From: Carex sylvatica
Taxonomy: Eukaryota; Streptophyta; Magnoliopsida; Poales; Cyperaceae
Assembly (NCBI GenBank): GCA_964058845.1
Contig: CAXKVR010000040.1
Coordinates: 1-64,000, forward strand
DNA: 64,000 nt
Direction of reading: 5' to 3'
Shown piece after piece: positions 11,968 through 24,117 of this stretch. Under the pieces are notes generated by a model that did no database searches, had not been told where the DNA came from, and was given only the letters and a program-made list of their open reading frames with translations. The translations under genes and the position numbers were made by a program. The stretch's first letter is position 1; each line of letters opens with the position of its first letter.

Positions 11968-14107
11968 TGTTGGGTGCAACTAGTGGAACGGAGGGAGTGT
12001 GTTGCTGCAGGTACAAGGTGAATTAGTTGGTTACTAATATTTTTTTAGGTTTTTTGAAAAAAATAATAATATCGGGATGAACCTGACCTGAATAGTGGGA
12101 TTTGAGGAGATGAGAAGAATGGGTTGAATTAATCAGTTTACGTAAATCAGGATATTTCCTTTTTAAATAGAACTGATTTTAAGAAACAATCGAAATTAAA
12201 TTTATAAAAAATAGCTCTATCAATCTCTTTTCTTAGTGGAGTAAGAAATATATTTATTTCAAATTATTTTTTGTAAAATAGTACTAAATAAATTTCACAT
12301 TTTTTTTTGTAAAATGACTCTATCGATCCACAGGATTGATGAAGTAAATGCATTTCTCCATAAATGCATTTCTCCCTCCATCGATTTCTTATCTTAGTGA
12401 AGCTGTTTTGTATAAAATTAACCTCTATAGTTGTTCCATAAAATTTATTAAAATTAGTTATATTTTACAAAAATAAAAAATCGATCAGATTCGTATTATT
12501 TTCTGCAAATTAATTTTGATTCACATTTTTCCTTTACAAACTCGCTACGTATAATACAGTAATAATGTGTTTGCAAACAATGTGAAATTCTTCACAAACT
12601 TCCAATCTACAAAATTCTCTCTCTTTTTTCAAGATTTTGAAAGAAGAAATTTCGTTAACTCAAACATTTATTCGGGCTAGAATTTGATATGCCTACCGCC
12701 TACGGTTCATTTCTCGTCCCCTACTTTATCTTTTTATTTTCCTAGATTAAAAAAATGGTTTTATATGCCAGAGGTGTATTCTAATCGAGTCCAAACTAGA
12801 AAAAAATTCGAATCTATTCTCGAGCGAGAATAGATGACGGTTGCGTGTTTGAATCAAATTTAGTTTAATGTATTGTATACAAGTTGCGTTAATCTGTCTA
12901 CCAAACGAGAGGTTCGTAACATCCATCTGACAACAGGAGCAGTGTGGATCAGTACAAGTGTACAACTGTAGCAGGCCTTCTCCATTTTCAGGTCACATCG
13001 TATCTAGAAAAAGAAAGAAAAGAAAGTTGGTCCAGTTTAAAATGAGGCAAAAAATGGAACAGAGAGGGAAACAATTTGGGCCCTGAAGTGGAAAAAAAGG
13101 TATGACAGAGAGAGAAATAAATTTGGACCTTAATATGGGCTGAGTGAGTCCAAGAATTGGCACTGAGGCCGTCTATCTAATGAAATTGGGCCCACTTTCC
13201 TTGCAAAATCGCTCGAGATTAAAATCATTAATCGAAACGAGGTGATGATGGATTTAGTGAAGCATGAAATGTCTTTGGTAGGTAACTTGAAGATAACCAT
13301 TTGCACTCCATTATTATCAGTCTGTCTGGTTTTGTAAACAACAATATGCGGTCGTCGAACGGACAGGATATCGCCAAGCAATTAATTAAAAATAATCAGT
13401 TAATTAGTCAGAAAAATTCATAATAGTTTGATAACCGTCAATACCTAATCAATCGATTAATCAGCCTAAACAGACTTTTTTTACAACACTGGATACAACA
13501 ATACATATTAAATCAGCCATAGCATTTTGGTATGACTCTCTCCTGAAATTTCTAAAGTATGTTAAAACATTTTTCTTGCAAAACATCTCTTGACCAGATT
13601 TATCGATTGACGCTTGTTTACTGTTTTGAATTAATTTGGAAAATTCAGCAGAACCAGAGGGCACTATGGATTTCATTGAATTTGCTTCGACTTTTGACCC
13701 AGTTTAAAAATCCATTGTCTACGGTAATTGAAAGTCAAAATTGTCTACTTACTAGCTTCAGCGTTATTTTTCTTATTATTTTACTCTTCCGTGTACGGAA
13801 GTGTGTGTGTATACCTTCCCCAGTGCAACCTTTCTCCTTCCGTCCCTTCACCAGATTCTAAAGCAGCAAACACGATTACTAGTTCCTACTTCCTACTTCC
13901 TACTTCCTACTTCCTACCGACCTCTTGTTTTATTATTTATTTTTTTACTTCACATTTTTCTCCTGCTTGTAACTAAGGCGGAATTTTAACTGTTTTGGAT
14001 ACTAAAGTTAGCCGACTTAATTAAAAAAAAATTGCTCATTCGCTGATCCAATGGTCTGGATTTTATGCTATATCAAATACATGAGGAGATGCACAATCCT
14101 GTTCTTT
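11968..14107. other. 5' flank of the TauD-like gene and gene-free DNA
   Basis: This region should hold the promoter of the minus-strand oxygenase, but I see no element clear enough to call. A 16-17-bp direct repeat (AAATGCATTTCTCC) lies at about 12348-12380, and two similar GAACAGAGAGGGAAACAATT / GACAGAGAGAGAAATAAATT blocks lie at 13055-13130. The open frames at 13.1-14.0 kb look non-coding. Confidence 0.4.
13883..13917. repeat. (TTCCTAC)5 minisatellite
   Basis: Five perfect tandem copies of a 7-bp unit. Confidence 0.9.
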
Positions 14108-14540
14108 GACGTGCGCGGGTGTTCAAACGGTTGATTCAGTTGAAATCAAATTAAAATAATACAATTAAATTTTTATTCGGTTTTGAAAAATAGAATCAAA
14201 TTGAAATGATTAAATTTATAAACCGATTAAGAACCGAACTGATTTGTTCAGTAAATTTGGATTTGTTTGGTTCAAACCAAAGTAAATATATTGATATCAT
14301 TATTAATGAAAATTATACATATTCATACACAGGTTGTTCAATTACATACAAAATATTTAAACTAAAACGAAAAAAAGAAAGCAATGATTGAACCAAACAA
14401 ATATAAACCATAAACCAATATAATTTGGTTAGTTGATTTTAAAAAGTCTAAACCGAACTGATCCATTAAAATCTAAAACCAAATCATTTAAACTAAAATT
14501 TATCAAACAAACTGAACCGTTTGAACCGCTAGACGTGCGC
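14108..14540. mobile_element. 415-bp MITE with 9-bp target duplication
   Basis: The element 14117-14531 begins GGGTGTTCAAACGGTTGATT and ends ..AACTGAACCGTTTGAACCGCTA, an imperfect inverted repeat. It is flanked by a perfect 9-bp direct repeat GACGTGCGC (14108-14116, 14532-14540), which favours the Mutator superfamily. The AT-rich interior is rich in AACCGAAC-type words. Diverged relatives appear in a malic-enzyme intron (about 33575-33972) and at about 61080-61260. Confidence 0.82.
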
Positions 14541-14848
14541 ACTAATTTTTCTTGAGATGTAAATTTTTTTAGACATTTGAGAGGTTAGAATTTGTAATAA
14601 GCACGATAGCGCTAGTTATACACTGAAAACGATCTATACTTTAAAGATAATATGCCCTAAAATGTGGTGGTTCAGCTACAATTATTTTGATCATGCTTGA
14701 TGGCTCGATGCTCGCAATTAAATGTTAAAGAATAGTTTGAGTGTAAAGATTCGTGTTGGAATCTATGCCGTTTTCAGTTTTAAAATTGATTAAGTTGGAT
14801 TACTTTCTAATTGGTCGCAGTTTAACCTCCAATTGTCTGGTTCAGTCG

Positions 14849-15238
14849 AGCTGGCTAATCACGAGTTGGGTTAAGTTTGAACTCGTTACGAGGTAGCTCG
14901 TCCGAGTCACGAGCGTGCTGACTTTAGAGATTCGAGCTGAAATCTCAAATTGGATAATAAATTGATTCGCTAGATCTAGTTGGATCTTGTTTCAAGAAAT
15001 AAATTCTACAAAAATTTTAGACCGAGTTGAACCAAACTGGATAATATAAAATACACACACATTCACAAATTGATGCCTAGCCGAGCTAGCTCGCGAGCAA
15101 GCTAGACCCCAACTTGAACATATTAATTTTGGACCGAGTTAGTGACGAGTTGGCTCGTTAACAACTCGATCTAATAACAAACAAACTGTTAGCGAACGAG
15201 TGAGATACAAGTCACGAACTACGAGCTTTTTGTCACCC
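14849..15238. mobile_element. Dispersed MITE, uninterrupted relative of 20948-21657
   Basis: Runs from GCTGGCTAATCACGAGTTGG to ..TTTTTGTCACCCGT. It shares a long colinear stretch with 20948-21657: TTTGAACTCGTTA, ACTTTAGAG, GAAATCTCA, a GATCTTGTTT block, ACAATATAAAATRCACAC, and GCTCGTTAA. This copy lacks the 278-bp insertion found in the other. Confidence 0.7.
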
Positions 15239-15494
15239 GTAAATACAGGCCAATTAAATTTGAGGTTTTTTCTGATTCAATCAGAATATCAGAATTTGCC
15301 GATTCAATTTGAATTTTGAATTGATCAATTATGCGAGGTTGTTACTTGTATTTTGTAATACTTAATTATCTAGGGGCTTAAAGTTGAGGAAATATTATGA
15401 AAATTTTAATACGCAGAAAGGTACTGAAACAGTGAAACCCCACCAATTATGAAATGCTTTGTTGTCAGCAAGTAGCAAAGGAGCAGTACCTGTC

Positions 15495-15682
15495 GAGTGC
15501 GTATCCTCTGAGATATCTCAACTTTTGCGTGACCGACGTGTCCGGTGCCTATTCGGGGTGATGTAGGGGGTCAGTATTATGTGCACTTTGAGATTCGTGC
15601 AGAGCGTATTTAAACGGTTGGAGTTTTTCATAAAGTCACGCAAAGTTTGAGATATCTCAGAGGATATGAATTCGTACCTGTC
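15495..15682. mobile_element. 185-bp inverted-repeat MITE ('CCTCTGAGATAT' family), copy 2
   Basis: Starts GTGCGTATCCTCTGAGATAT and ends GAGATATCTCAGAGGATATG then AATTC. It is nearly colinear with 3600-3785. A stray terminal copy, AACTCAGAGGATACGAATTC, lies at about 15858-15878. Confidence 0.78.
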
Positions 15683-16097
15683 CGGGTCACAACTCAAGGA
15701 ATCCATATCTTCTGCATTAACGCAACTATTGAGTTCATTTTTTCGGCCGTGTGATCAGAATTCGGACCAATCCGGCCCATGCCTATAACGCACGGGCCAT
15801 TAAATATTATTGTGGATTTGAATCAGATGGTCCAGATCTTAACTCAAATTTTGAGTTAACTCAGAGGATACGAATTCCAACTGAAGGCCACTACAATGCC
15901 ACGCGCTTTGCTGCTGCTCCAAAATTCGCAACTACGCAACCACCTTTTCGCACACAATTCTCCTGCAAAATTACACACGTTAAACAGTGTTAATATTGGC
16001 AGCTACTGTCAATTTTCATAAAAAAAGAAATAGTAATCAGTGTTAACGCCAAATGGAAAACTGCGTTGATTATGCTTTCAGAACTTTATTCTTCAAC

Positions 16098-16305
16098 CAA
16101 TCACGGTGAAAGTGGAATTCACATCCCCTCAGGTTACCTGACCGAAGACAATTGAAACGTACGGTCTAGGATTGTTCCTTTAACTTGGCACGAATCTCAA
16201 AGCACAAATAATACTGTCCCCTGCGCCATCCCCAAATAGGCACCGACTGAGAGTTAAATCTGGCAGTCCGTTTTAATTTGCGGGAGGATAGGGATCCGTG
16301 AAAGT
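16098..16305. mobile_element. Diverged relative of the 'CCTCTGAGATAT' MITE family
   Basis: Contains AACTTGGCACGAATCTCAAA followed by GCACAAATAATACTG and AAATAGGCACCGA. This is the inverse complement of the core of the copies at 3.6 and 15.5 kb. The ends (GGAATTCACATCCCCTC and GAGGATAGGGATCC) are only weakly inverted. Confidence 0.55.
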
Positions 16306-16552
16306 GGTGAAGAATGTCAAAATAATTGATCCGGATTGGTTGAATTATGGAATCACAAAAATATGAAGTATTTGATTTTGTATATATTTAAAATAATAAT
16401 AATTTTTTGAAAACAATATGTATAATTTGGACTCTTAAGCACTTTAATACGAAGATTATGTTTAGCAGTTCGAATTAACTGTTTAGATTTTGAAAATTAA
16501 GATAATGATGTGAGACATGAAAGACACAAGTGTTTTTAACAATGCTCTTACA

Positions 16553-17330
16553 ATAGCCTATGATTGAGTCTACGACACTATTCACAACACAGATTGGTCC
16601 GTAGTATGGACTAACATTTTTATTTTCAAAATTCTAACAGTCGATCCGAACATTTCAACATGATTAAATATGTACTTGGAGATTGAATTTAATATTTTTT
16701 AGAGTTTTTTTACTATTTTTTAATATATGTAGAAAATTATTGTTTTTTTATGCTTCAAAATTTTCAGATAAAGTAATTTTCTATCTATCTTAAAATAATA
16801 AAAAAATTCTAAAAAATATAAAATTCGGTCCGCATGTTCATATGTAAATTATGTTGAATGGTTCGTATTTTTAAAATTTTTAAAATTTAAATATTAATCT
16901 GTATTACAAACCAATCTGTACAATGTACAGGGGGGGACCCAGCATAGACCAGGGAGGGCGGCTGCTCCCCTGAATTTCGAGTTTTAATGGTGATTTATCG
17001 ATACCGATCGACTCTGCCCCCCTGGAAATTTTTTTGCCCCCTCTGATTGTTTGATTTGTAATTCGGGTTAAATTTAGTGTTAAAATCAAAATAAATTTTT
17101 AGAATTATAATTGGTAATTAGAATTATAAGTTAAAATATTAGAAATTACAAGTTAGAATATTAGAAAATATAAGTCAAAGCATTGTTTTTTATCTAGTAC
17201 CCAATTAGTTAATGAATTTAAATCCGATAAATTATTTAAACCCAATTCGATAATATTTTGACCCTCTCTGATAAAAATCCTGGTTTCGCCTCTGATTATG
17301 TATAGTACCATAGACTCACTCATAGCCTAC
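16553..17330. mobile_element. Palindromic Mutator-like MITE carrying a nested hAT-like insertion
   Basis: The outer element 16562-17321 begins GATTGAGTCTACGACAC and ends ..GTACCATAGACTCACTC. The flanks ATAGCCTAT (16553-16561) and ATAGCCTAC (17322-17330) are a 9-bp target duplication with one mismatch. It aligns with 2114-2403; the extra length is explained by the insertion at 16928-17294 in its right arm. Confidence 0.82.
16920..17302. mobile_element. hAT-like MITE nested in the 16.6-kb MITE
   Basis: The element 16928-17294 starts CAGGGGGGGACCCAGCAT and ends ATCCTGGTTTCGCCTCTG. Terminal repeats of the CAGAGGCGGACCCAGGAT type are characteristic of plant hAT elements. The flanks ACAATGTA / ATTATGTA match in 6 of 8 positions, fitting an old 8-bp duplication. 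Removing the insert restores the sequence seen at the same place in the 2.1-kb MITE. Confidence 0.75.
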
Positions 17331-20002
17331 AATGTATTGTACATCAATTCAGTGTATATTGCGAAATAGCTAGACGTATATTTTGAGAGGTACCGTACAA
17401 ATAACAAATCAAGAATATTAAAAGAACTTGTTGACAACTGTCGAAACTTATTCTGATATTCGTCAACAATATACATATGATTGTCAAAAATTATTTTATA
17501 CTGAAATAGACAAGCATGCATTACACAAAAAATAAGCATGTATTCGGTAATAGCTGACCACTACACAATATTCAAAATATATTTTCTAAGATAAATGAAA
17601 ATCTAAGCGAAGGTGTTTAGAGTTTGAGATCGCAAAAGATAGCTAGTTTGTTCTTAAAAATATAAATGTAAAAAGGTTATATTGGGGGTCAAACTTTGGA
17701 ACAACAAGTATGCTTTTAAAGTTTGAACTAGAAAATGACATCTAATTAATTGTATCTCGCTTGAAATTGACTATGACAGGTTTCATTGTACCTATTTTTT
17801 TATTAACAGAAAATAAATAAATAAAATATCACAAATAAGGAACGAATTGGTAGAAATTTAATATATAAGACCACGGGAGAAGATAAATTTTTCTATCTCA
17901 AAAATAAGAAGGATTTTAGATTTTCTTTTTTTAATTGTTAGTGGTTAAAACTACCACTAATAAATATATTGTTAAAAAAAATTATTTATAAAATTCTAAA
18001 TTATATCTCCTTATGTAACATAAAAATAAATATTCACATTTATACTCAATTTTTAGAATTTACTTTCATTCTCGTTTCATGACCTGATCCGTTTCTTCGA
18101 TCGTCGTCAGAGCTTCGACGTCACCGCACTCTCGGCTCCGCTCGGCACTAGTCTCTACCCTCTTGCTCCACGGTCGGATCCACTTTTTCGACCACCATTG
18201 CGCACCGACGATGACCAGATCTATTCACCATCGCGCTCTGATTGAGATGGGACTCTATGCCTCGAGCTCCGACCTTACCACATTTTTGGCTTCGGTCGTC
18301 TCCTCTCAACTCTGGTTCCTCCCCTCTCTCATTCTCCTCTTCGCTCGAGGAGGTAGTACCGAGAGAGAGGGGGGAGATGTCGTATTGAAAATGAGATCTA
18401 CAAAGAGTGAAAATGGAGTTGAGAGGAAGTGAAGTGAGAGATGGCAGCTAACCTAATCGCCCAAAATTTCTTTTTGAATTTTGAATTTTTGCACACTCAA
18501 ATCAAATCGTCATTTTAGTATTGTAGTATATGAATTTGTGAGATGGGACAAATTGTCCCATCCTACCTATATATGAAAATTTTACGAAAGCTTCATCTGC
18601 AATATTTTTATTTTTTATTTTCTATTAATAAAAAAATCAGTCCATTGTAAAGGAAATTTCAAACTAAAAAGCTATGAATTATATAGTTTATTTTAAACTG
18701 AATATAAAACTTAATTGCTTAATATTTTCAACTGAATTACTATATTTATATATTTAGTTTTAGGTAAAAAAATTTAGAGATTTTTTATTTAGAATTGAGA
18801 ATTCTAAGAATTTGAAATCGTTCTAAGTATTTATTATTGTCGAGTCAGAGCAAAACCCTCTGTGTGGATGGCGAGCGGTAGAATATTGACAGACTTTTTT
18901 ATTTCTTTTTTTGAAAACTTTGAAGAGGCTGTAAAGTCAAGAAATGTGAATGTCAATAGTAATTTTTCGCGGCTATATATGATCTATCAGTTTTGATTAT
19001 TTATTATTATTATTATTTTCTTAAGAATCAATATGGGGACCTAATTAATTGAAATAATGAATAGGTGAAGGTTGCGTGATGTGATAATTTTAAATAAGAT
19101 TTATTTGCACAAAGTTTGATGTAACATTCAGATTTAGCACAAATGGATTGCTGTCCGTGTATTTGATATTGTCAGTTCTAGTCATTATTGAATTTTGAAT
19201 GTAGCGATTCTAATTGATTATAATTTATAACTATGAATGGACTCATACTCATACAACGATACAATGCATATGCAAATGCAAATGCATTATCACCTAAATA
19301 TTTGTTATCGATAATGATCAATGTGTTTCGTTTTCGATTGGAGTGATGAGAATTTTTAGCATAATTCGAAGCATCAAAATATACCCAGTACGATTTACTT
19401 CGGCTTGCGTGTTTTTATGGTAGGTAAAAAAATAAAGGGTGAAGATTTATTGACCATGATAAACTTAACAATTTTGTTATTTTTTTAAAATATTCTACAA
19501 ACTTTTTAAGAAATAAAATAATTAATATACATACTGTTGAACTTATAGATTGCTTGTATATTTAATTTAATGCAATTTAAGAGTCATTTGATATCATCAA
19601 AGATCATTAAATCTGAATTGTTGCAAATTACAAATCTTTAAATTAAAGACATCATTTTATGGCTCGTATTTGATGTTTTAATTCTTAGATTTAAAATTAA
19701 AATTTAATTTTAATAAATTGTTAAAATTACCGAATTAATTTATTATTAATAATTTTTCGCCAAAAAATAAATAGGCAGAAATCGAGTGCATGGGACCATC
19801 GAATCTTCAGCTTGTTCCTTCTTTGGAACTAACGCTCCTTTCTCAAATCCTCTCCAGTTCGAACAAAAAAGTTGACCAAGTTCTACTAAGATTACAACAA
19901 TCTGACGAATTACAACTGGATCTATCGTTGTGCCCTGTATGAGGTGGTCCAATATCAAATCAAAGTTATCGATCGGTGAATAAACACGACTTTTCCTCGA
20001 CT
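17331..20002. other. Gene-free AT-rich interval
   Basis: No supported gene. An atypical GC-richer block lies at 18060-18440 (listed separately). A near-perfect hairpin word GATGGGACAAATTGTCCCAT lies at about 18542. Confidence 0.4.
18060..18440. other. GC-richer block of unknown nature
   Basis: About 380 bp with far higher GC than its surroundings. It is rich in TCGTCG, TCCGCTCGG and CTCCTC words in the first part and GAGAGAGAGGGG in the second. An open frame of about 89 codons on the plus strand starts only at a TTG and shows no recognisable domain. It could be a captured gene or leader fragment inside a degraded transposon, or a remnant 5' end of a lost gene. Confidence 0.35.
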
Positions 20003-20348
20003 TCTAAATTCCCGAAATTTTTATTTATACCATTTTTTTTTTAAGAAAAAAGCAAAAAACCATGTTTTGAGTTGTTTTCGGAAAATACCAATGCCTCCAA
20101 GCCAATATGCGGTTTCATTCTCGAAAGAGGTCGCAGATTAACTTAGCGGTCCCTCAAAAACCTAAAAATGTACTGTAACATTAAATATATTTAGATTTTT
20201 GAGGGGTCTCCAAACCAATATGCGGTCCTCCAAAAATTGAACCTCAGATTAACTTGAAGACCCTGGTATTTTTTGAAATCCCCATGATTTAAAATGTTTT
20301 GGTTTTTTTTTTTTAATATGGTATAACTAAAAATTTCGGTCTAAATTC
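20003..20348. mobile_element. 328-bp Mutator-like MITE, perfect 9-bp target duplication
   Basis: The element 20012-20339 begins CCGAAATTTTTATTTATACC and ends with the imperfect inverse (GGTATAACTAAAAATTTCGG). It is flanked by TCTAAATTC on both sides (20003-20011 and 20340-20348). The terminus resembles that of the 233-1222 element (CCGACATTTTTA). Confidence 0.88.
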
Positions 20349-20697
20349 CAAGCAGACTTATTACTTGCTATCTAATTTGAAATATTTTCTTGACTGCCAG
20401 ACAACAGAACTAGAAAAATGATCATGAAATTATTTTAACAATCGGTGGATTCTCAGTTATTAAAAAAAAATCGCAAGTTAAAGTTCGTTCATGTCGAGTA
20501 TTTTGAGCGCATATCACGGCTGTTCTATATTGCATTTAGATCAATGTTGTATAAATTCTTTTAAACTACCTTTGTTTATAATTTTCTTTTCCCCTATAAG
20601 GAATTTATTAAGCACAAATTATTTAGCTCAATTATGAAATTTATGCCTAAGTTAAAATCGAATTCAGATCCAGTGAAGTCACCAAAAATTGCATTTT

Positions 20698-20826
20698 AAA
20701 TCGGACCGTCTGATTCAAATTCGCGATAATCCATCCGAAGTGAAGCGCACACATCCCAAGCAACGAATTCAAATCTCGAAGCGATCTCGAGCGACAAATT
20801 TGAATCAGACGGTCTAGATTCAAAAT
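20698..20826. repeat. Short inverted repeat
   Basis: The sequence TCGGACCGTCTGATTCAAAT is paired with ATTTGAATCAGACGGTCTAG about 90 bp away. Probably the ends of a small MITE; no target duplication identified. Confidence 0.6.
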
Positions 20827-20947
20827 TCAAAAGTTGAATTACTTTAGAAGATCCGGAGCCGTTAAAATCAAGGTCTACCGAAATTACATAATACCAATTT
20901 ATTCCAAGTTAGAACTTGACGGCGGTTTGCATAAAGAGGATGTGGTC

Positions 20948-21657
20948 AGGGGTGGTAACGAGCTGGGTCTAGTTTGAACTCATTACAAACTGGTTCGTCT
21001 GAGTTATGAGTGAACTAACTTTAGAGGTTTGAGCCGAAATCTCAGCTTGAAATTGTCACAAGCTGGACCAAGCTAGCTCGCAATCTAATGAGCTAACTCA
21101 CTTGGTTTTGCTAGATCTTGTTTTAAGAAAAAAAAAAATTCTACAAATTTTTTGAACCGAGCTGAATCGAGCTAGACCTACCTGGACAATATAAAATGCA
21201 CACAAATTCACAAATTAATGCCCAGCTAAGAGTATCTCCAATCCAGCAATTGAAATTAATTGCTAAATAATAATTATGAAATTTTAGAAATTAAGCAATT
21301 CACTCCTACATTAGTACAATCAACCAAATAATTGATAATTAAACACTTAACCAATAAGAATTAAACATTTGACCAACTCATCTTTAAAAAATAATTTCTT
21401 ATTAAGTAATTATTTTCAACAATTACTAAATAAGTAATAGCCATACAACACAACAATTACAAAAATAATTGACACATCAGCATAAGCAATCACGGTTGGA
21501 GATGCTCTAAGCTGGTGAACAAGTTAAATCCCAGCTTAAACTCGTTAATTTTGAATCAAACTAATAACGAACTAGCTCGTTAATAACTCAGTCCAATAAT
21601 AAGCAAGCTTTTAACGAATAAATGAGGTACGAGTTACAAACTTTTTTTGCCACCCCT
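20948..21657. mobile_element. MITE interrupted by a Tourist-like element
   Basis: The ends are AGGGGTGGTAACGAG and ..TTTTTTTGCCACCCCT, an inverted repeat. It is colinear with 14849-15238 except for a 278-bp insert at 21230-21507. No target duplication was recognised for the outer element. Confidence 0.72.
21227..21510. mobile_element. Tourist-like (PIF/Harbinger) MITE with TAA target duplication
   Basis: The element 21230-21507 starts GAGTATCTCCAATCCAGC and ends CACGGTTGGAGATGCTC. TAA flanks it on both sides (21227-21229 and 21508-21510), as expected for the 3-bp TWA duplication of PIF/Harbinger elements. The interior is full of CAATTA/TAATTG words. Confidence 0.85.
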
Positions 21658-23216
21658 TAAATGGGAGCATTTGCTTGATGATTTTCCTCCAAGGTTTGCC
21701 AAGTAAAAATGCTGAGGCGAGTTATATATATGGAATCCAAATCCACCGTTTCTGATACTCTGAATCTCTGTTCTGGTTTCGGTTGTAAGTCGGTGTAGGA
21801 TGGATCCCACAAGCGCTTAAAGAAGGCTCATGTGGACGGGAAAATGGTTACAGTTACGCAGTTACGCCCCACTAACTATCTGAACCCACTGGCATATATG
21901 TAGGACCCACTGTAAGTTTTTCTTTTTTTAAATTAAGTTAAAATAATTTAAAAATATAGATAGACATGTAGTTAAATTTATGAATTAGTTGTAGTAGAAC
22001 TAGAGTGTTTTTAAATTCATTAAGTCTCTTTGTAAATTTAACTATAAAATTTATTAAATTGGCTTCAAATGATGAATCTAAACAGCTAAAATTCATCTAA
22101 CTTACAAATTATGTGTCTACATAAATTTATCGCACTCTTGTGTACATTATTATAAAAAGGAGGAATCACCTACAATTTCCTATTTTGACAATTTTGATAG
22201 TTTTTGAAAAAAAAAATTATAATTTTAAGTTCAACACTATTATAGGTATGATCTATATTAATTAAGAATTACTAGTATCGTGCTCGTGCGTTACAATAGA
22301 AATATATTATAAATGAAGAAGATTAATAGTTTGATTTACAATTTTAATTTCAAACTTTGATACAAGTAATTAAAGGGATTTGATTAAAAAAAATGATAAA
22401 TAACTTGTAAAAATATATGCAGGCGAAGCTAAAAGGGCAAAAAATATTTAGTAAAAGTGAATAATTGTATTATTAAATTAGTTACTTCATTTTGTGGCAC
22501 TAATTATAGTTAATGTTACTAAAATTCCTCCTCAACATATGTTCCTCAAATAAGTAACAACTGAAACTAAGGACGAACCTTAACATACTAAAAAATAAAT
22601 ATTTTATCTTATTAAAATTGTAAAAAGATTCACTATACTTAAATTGAGTAATATATTAAATTTGAAGATATCAAATGCTGATAAAATATTTTTAAAAGAT
22701 GTCAGCATCTGATATTCTTAAAAATAAATTGATCATCCATCATGATTCTTAAATAAAAAAAATAAGGAATAAGAGATAGCTGGAGAGGAGAAATAAGGAA
22801 ATGAATAAATTGATTTTCTCTCCAATTTTGTTTTCTATTCAATTTTAATTGTAACATATCGTGTGACAGTATATGTGGCGAGTATATTTCTAACTAAATT
22901 TAGACTTCTACGCATAAAAAAAATGAATTCAATCAAAAGAAGACAAATTATTTGATTGGATGGCTGATATTAAATCTAAAATTTCATCTTTCAATCATAG
23001 CCATAGATGAATCAGGACATCTACGTGCATAATATAAAAATGGAGATACATATATCTTTATAAAGAAAAATATGAGAAGTGTATATTTAACTACAAATTG
23101 ACATTTCAAAGCTCTGAAAATTAACATTCCTTAATGCATCATTAAAAAAATACTTAAAAGTATATAAAATTTTATTGATAGACTATTTACATGTCCGATA
23201 ATATCTATAAATTTAC

Positions 23217-23220
<4 letters not shown>
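21658..23220. other. Gene-free AT-rich interval
   Basis: No gene supported. The segment at about 21950-22140 resembles, in a diverged form, internal parts of the 61.8-kb MITE (GGCTTCAAATGATGAATCTAA). It ends in the (TA)n tract that hosts the next element. Confidence 0.4.
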
Positions 23221-23250
<30 letters not shown>

Positions 23251-23253
<3 letters not shown>

Positions 23254-23673
23254 GTTGGCTACTATGCTTATATAAGCATATCCCTACATATGCTTATAAC
23301 TCATTTTTGTGTTTCCAATGTCCAAATGGTCGATCGGAACCGTTCATCTTGTTCTCCATATTAATATGTTCTTGGAGACCAAATTTTACATTTTTATGAA
23401 TTTTTTTACTATTTATTAAGCCACTTTGAAAATCGCTGATCCAACGGTGGCTTAACAAAACAGTAAAATCAGAAGCCACCGTTGGATCAGAGATTTTCAA
23501 ATTGACTTAATAAATAGTAAACAAATTCATAAAAATATAAAATTTGGTCTCCAAGCACATTTCAATATATAGATCACATCTAACGGTTCCGATCGACCAT
23601 TTGGACATTGGAAACACAAAAATGAGTTATAAGCATATGTAGGGATATGCTTATATAAGCATAGTAGCCAACC

Positions 23674-23675
<2 letters not shown>
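23251..23675. mobile_element. Palindromic MITE inserted in a (TA)n microsatellite
   Basis: Begins GAGGTTGGCTACTATGCTTA and ends with its inverse (..GCATAGTAGCCAACCT). The two arms of about 200 bp pair almost throughout (CGATCGGAACCGTT, GGAGACCAAATTTTA, TTTACTATTTATTAAG, GCTGATCCAACGGT). (TA)n lies on both sides (about 23222-23250 and 23675-23700), so any target duplication is hidden in the repeat. Confidence 0.85.
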
Positions 23676-23701
<26 letters not shown>

Positions 23702-23704
<3 letters not shown>

Positions 23705-24117
23705 TAAGTCTACCATACATTGCAATGCATAGGCACCTCTGTGCATTGGACTATAAATCACCATATTCAAAGTCCAAATGACCGATCCAAACCGTTCATC
23801 TTGTTCTCCATATTAATATGTGCTTGGAGACCAAATTTTACATTTTTTGGAATTGTTTTACTATTTATTAAGCCACATTGAAAATCGCTGATCCAACGGT
23901 TACAGTAAAATAAAAAGGCACCGTTGGATCAGCGATTTTCAATGTGGCTTAATAAATAGTAAAAAAATTCCAAAAAATATAAAATTTGGTCTCCAAGCAC
24001 ATATTAATATGGAGAACAAGATGAACGGTTTGGATCGATTATTTGGACTTTGAATCCGTGATTTATAGTCCAATGCACAAAGCTGCCTATGCATTGCAAT
24101 GTATGGTAGCCGTACTC
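23702..24117. mobile_element. Second palindromic MITE in the same (TA)n tract
   Basis: Begins GAGTAAGTCTACCATACATT and ends ..GTATGGTAGCCGTACTC. It shares the internal words GGAGACCAAATTTTACATTT, TTTACTATTTATTAAG and GCTGATCCAACGGT with the neighbour at 23251, but has different outer arms. It is separated from the neighbour by about 26 bp of TA repeat and followed by more (TA)n. Confidence 0.85.

Noticed and set aside
11581..11983. Plus-strand open frames opposite exon 1 of the TauD-like gene
   Set aside because: They are shadows of the GC-rich minus-strand exon, which carries the conserved oxygenase motifs.
23251..23675. microRNA gene
   Set aside because: The hairpin is long, nearly perfect and repeated as a family with transposon-like ends, which fits a MITE. 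Small-RNA data would be needed to claim a miRNA.
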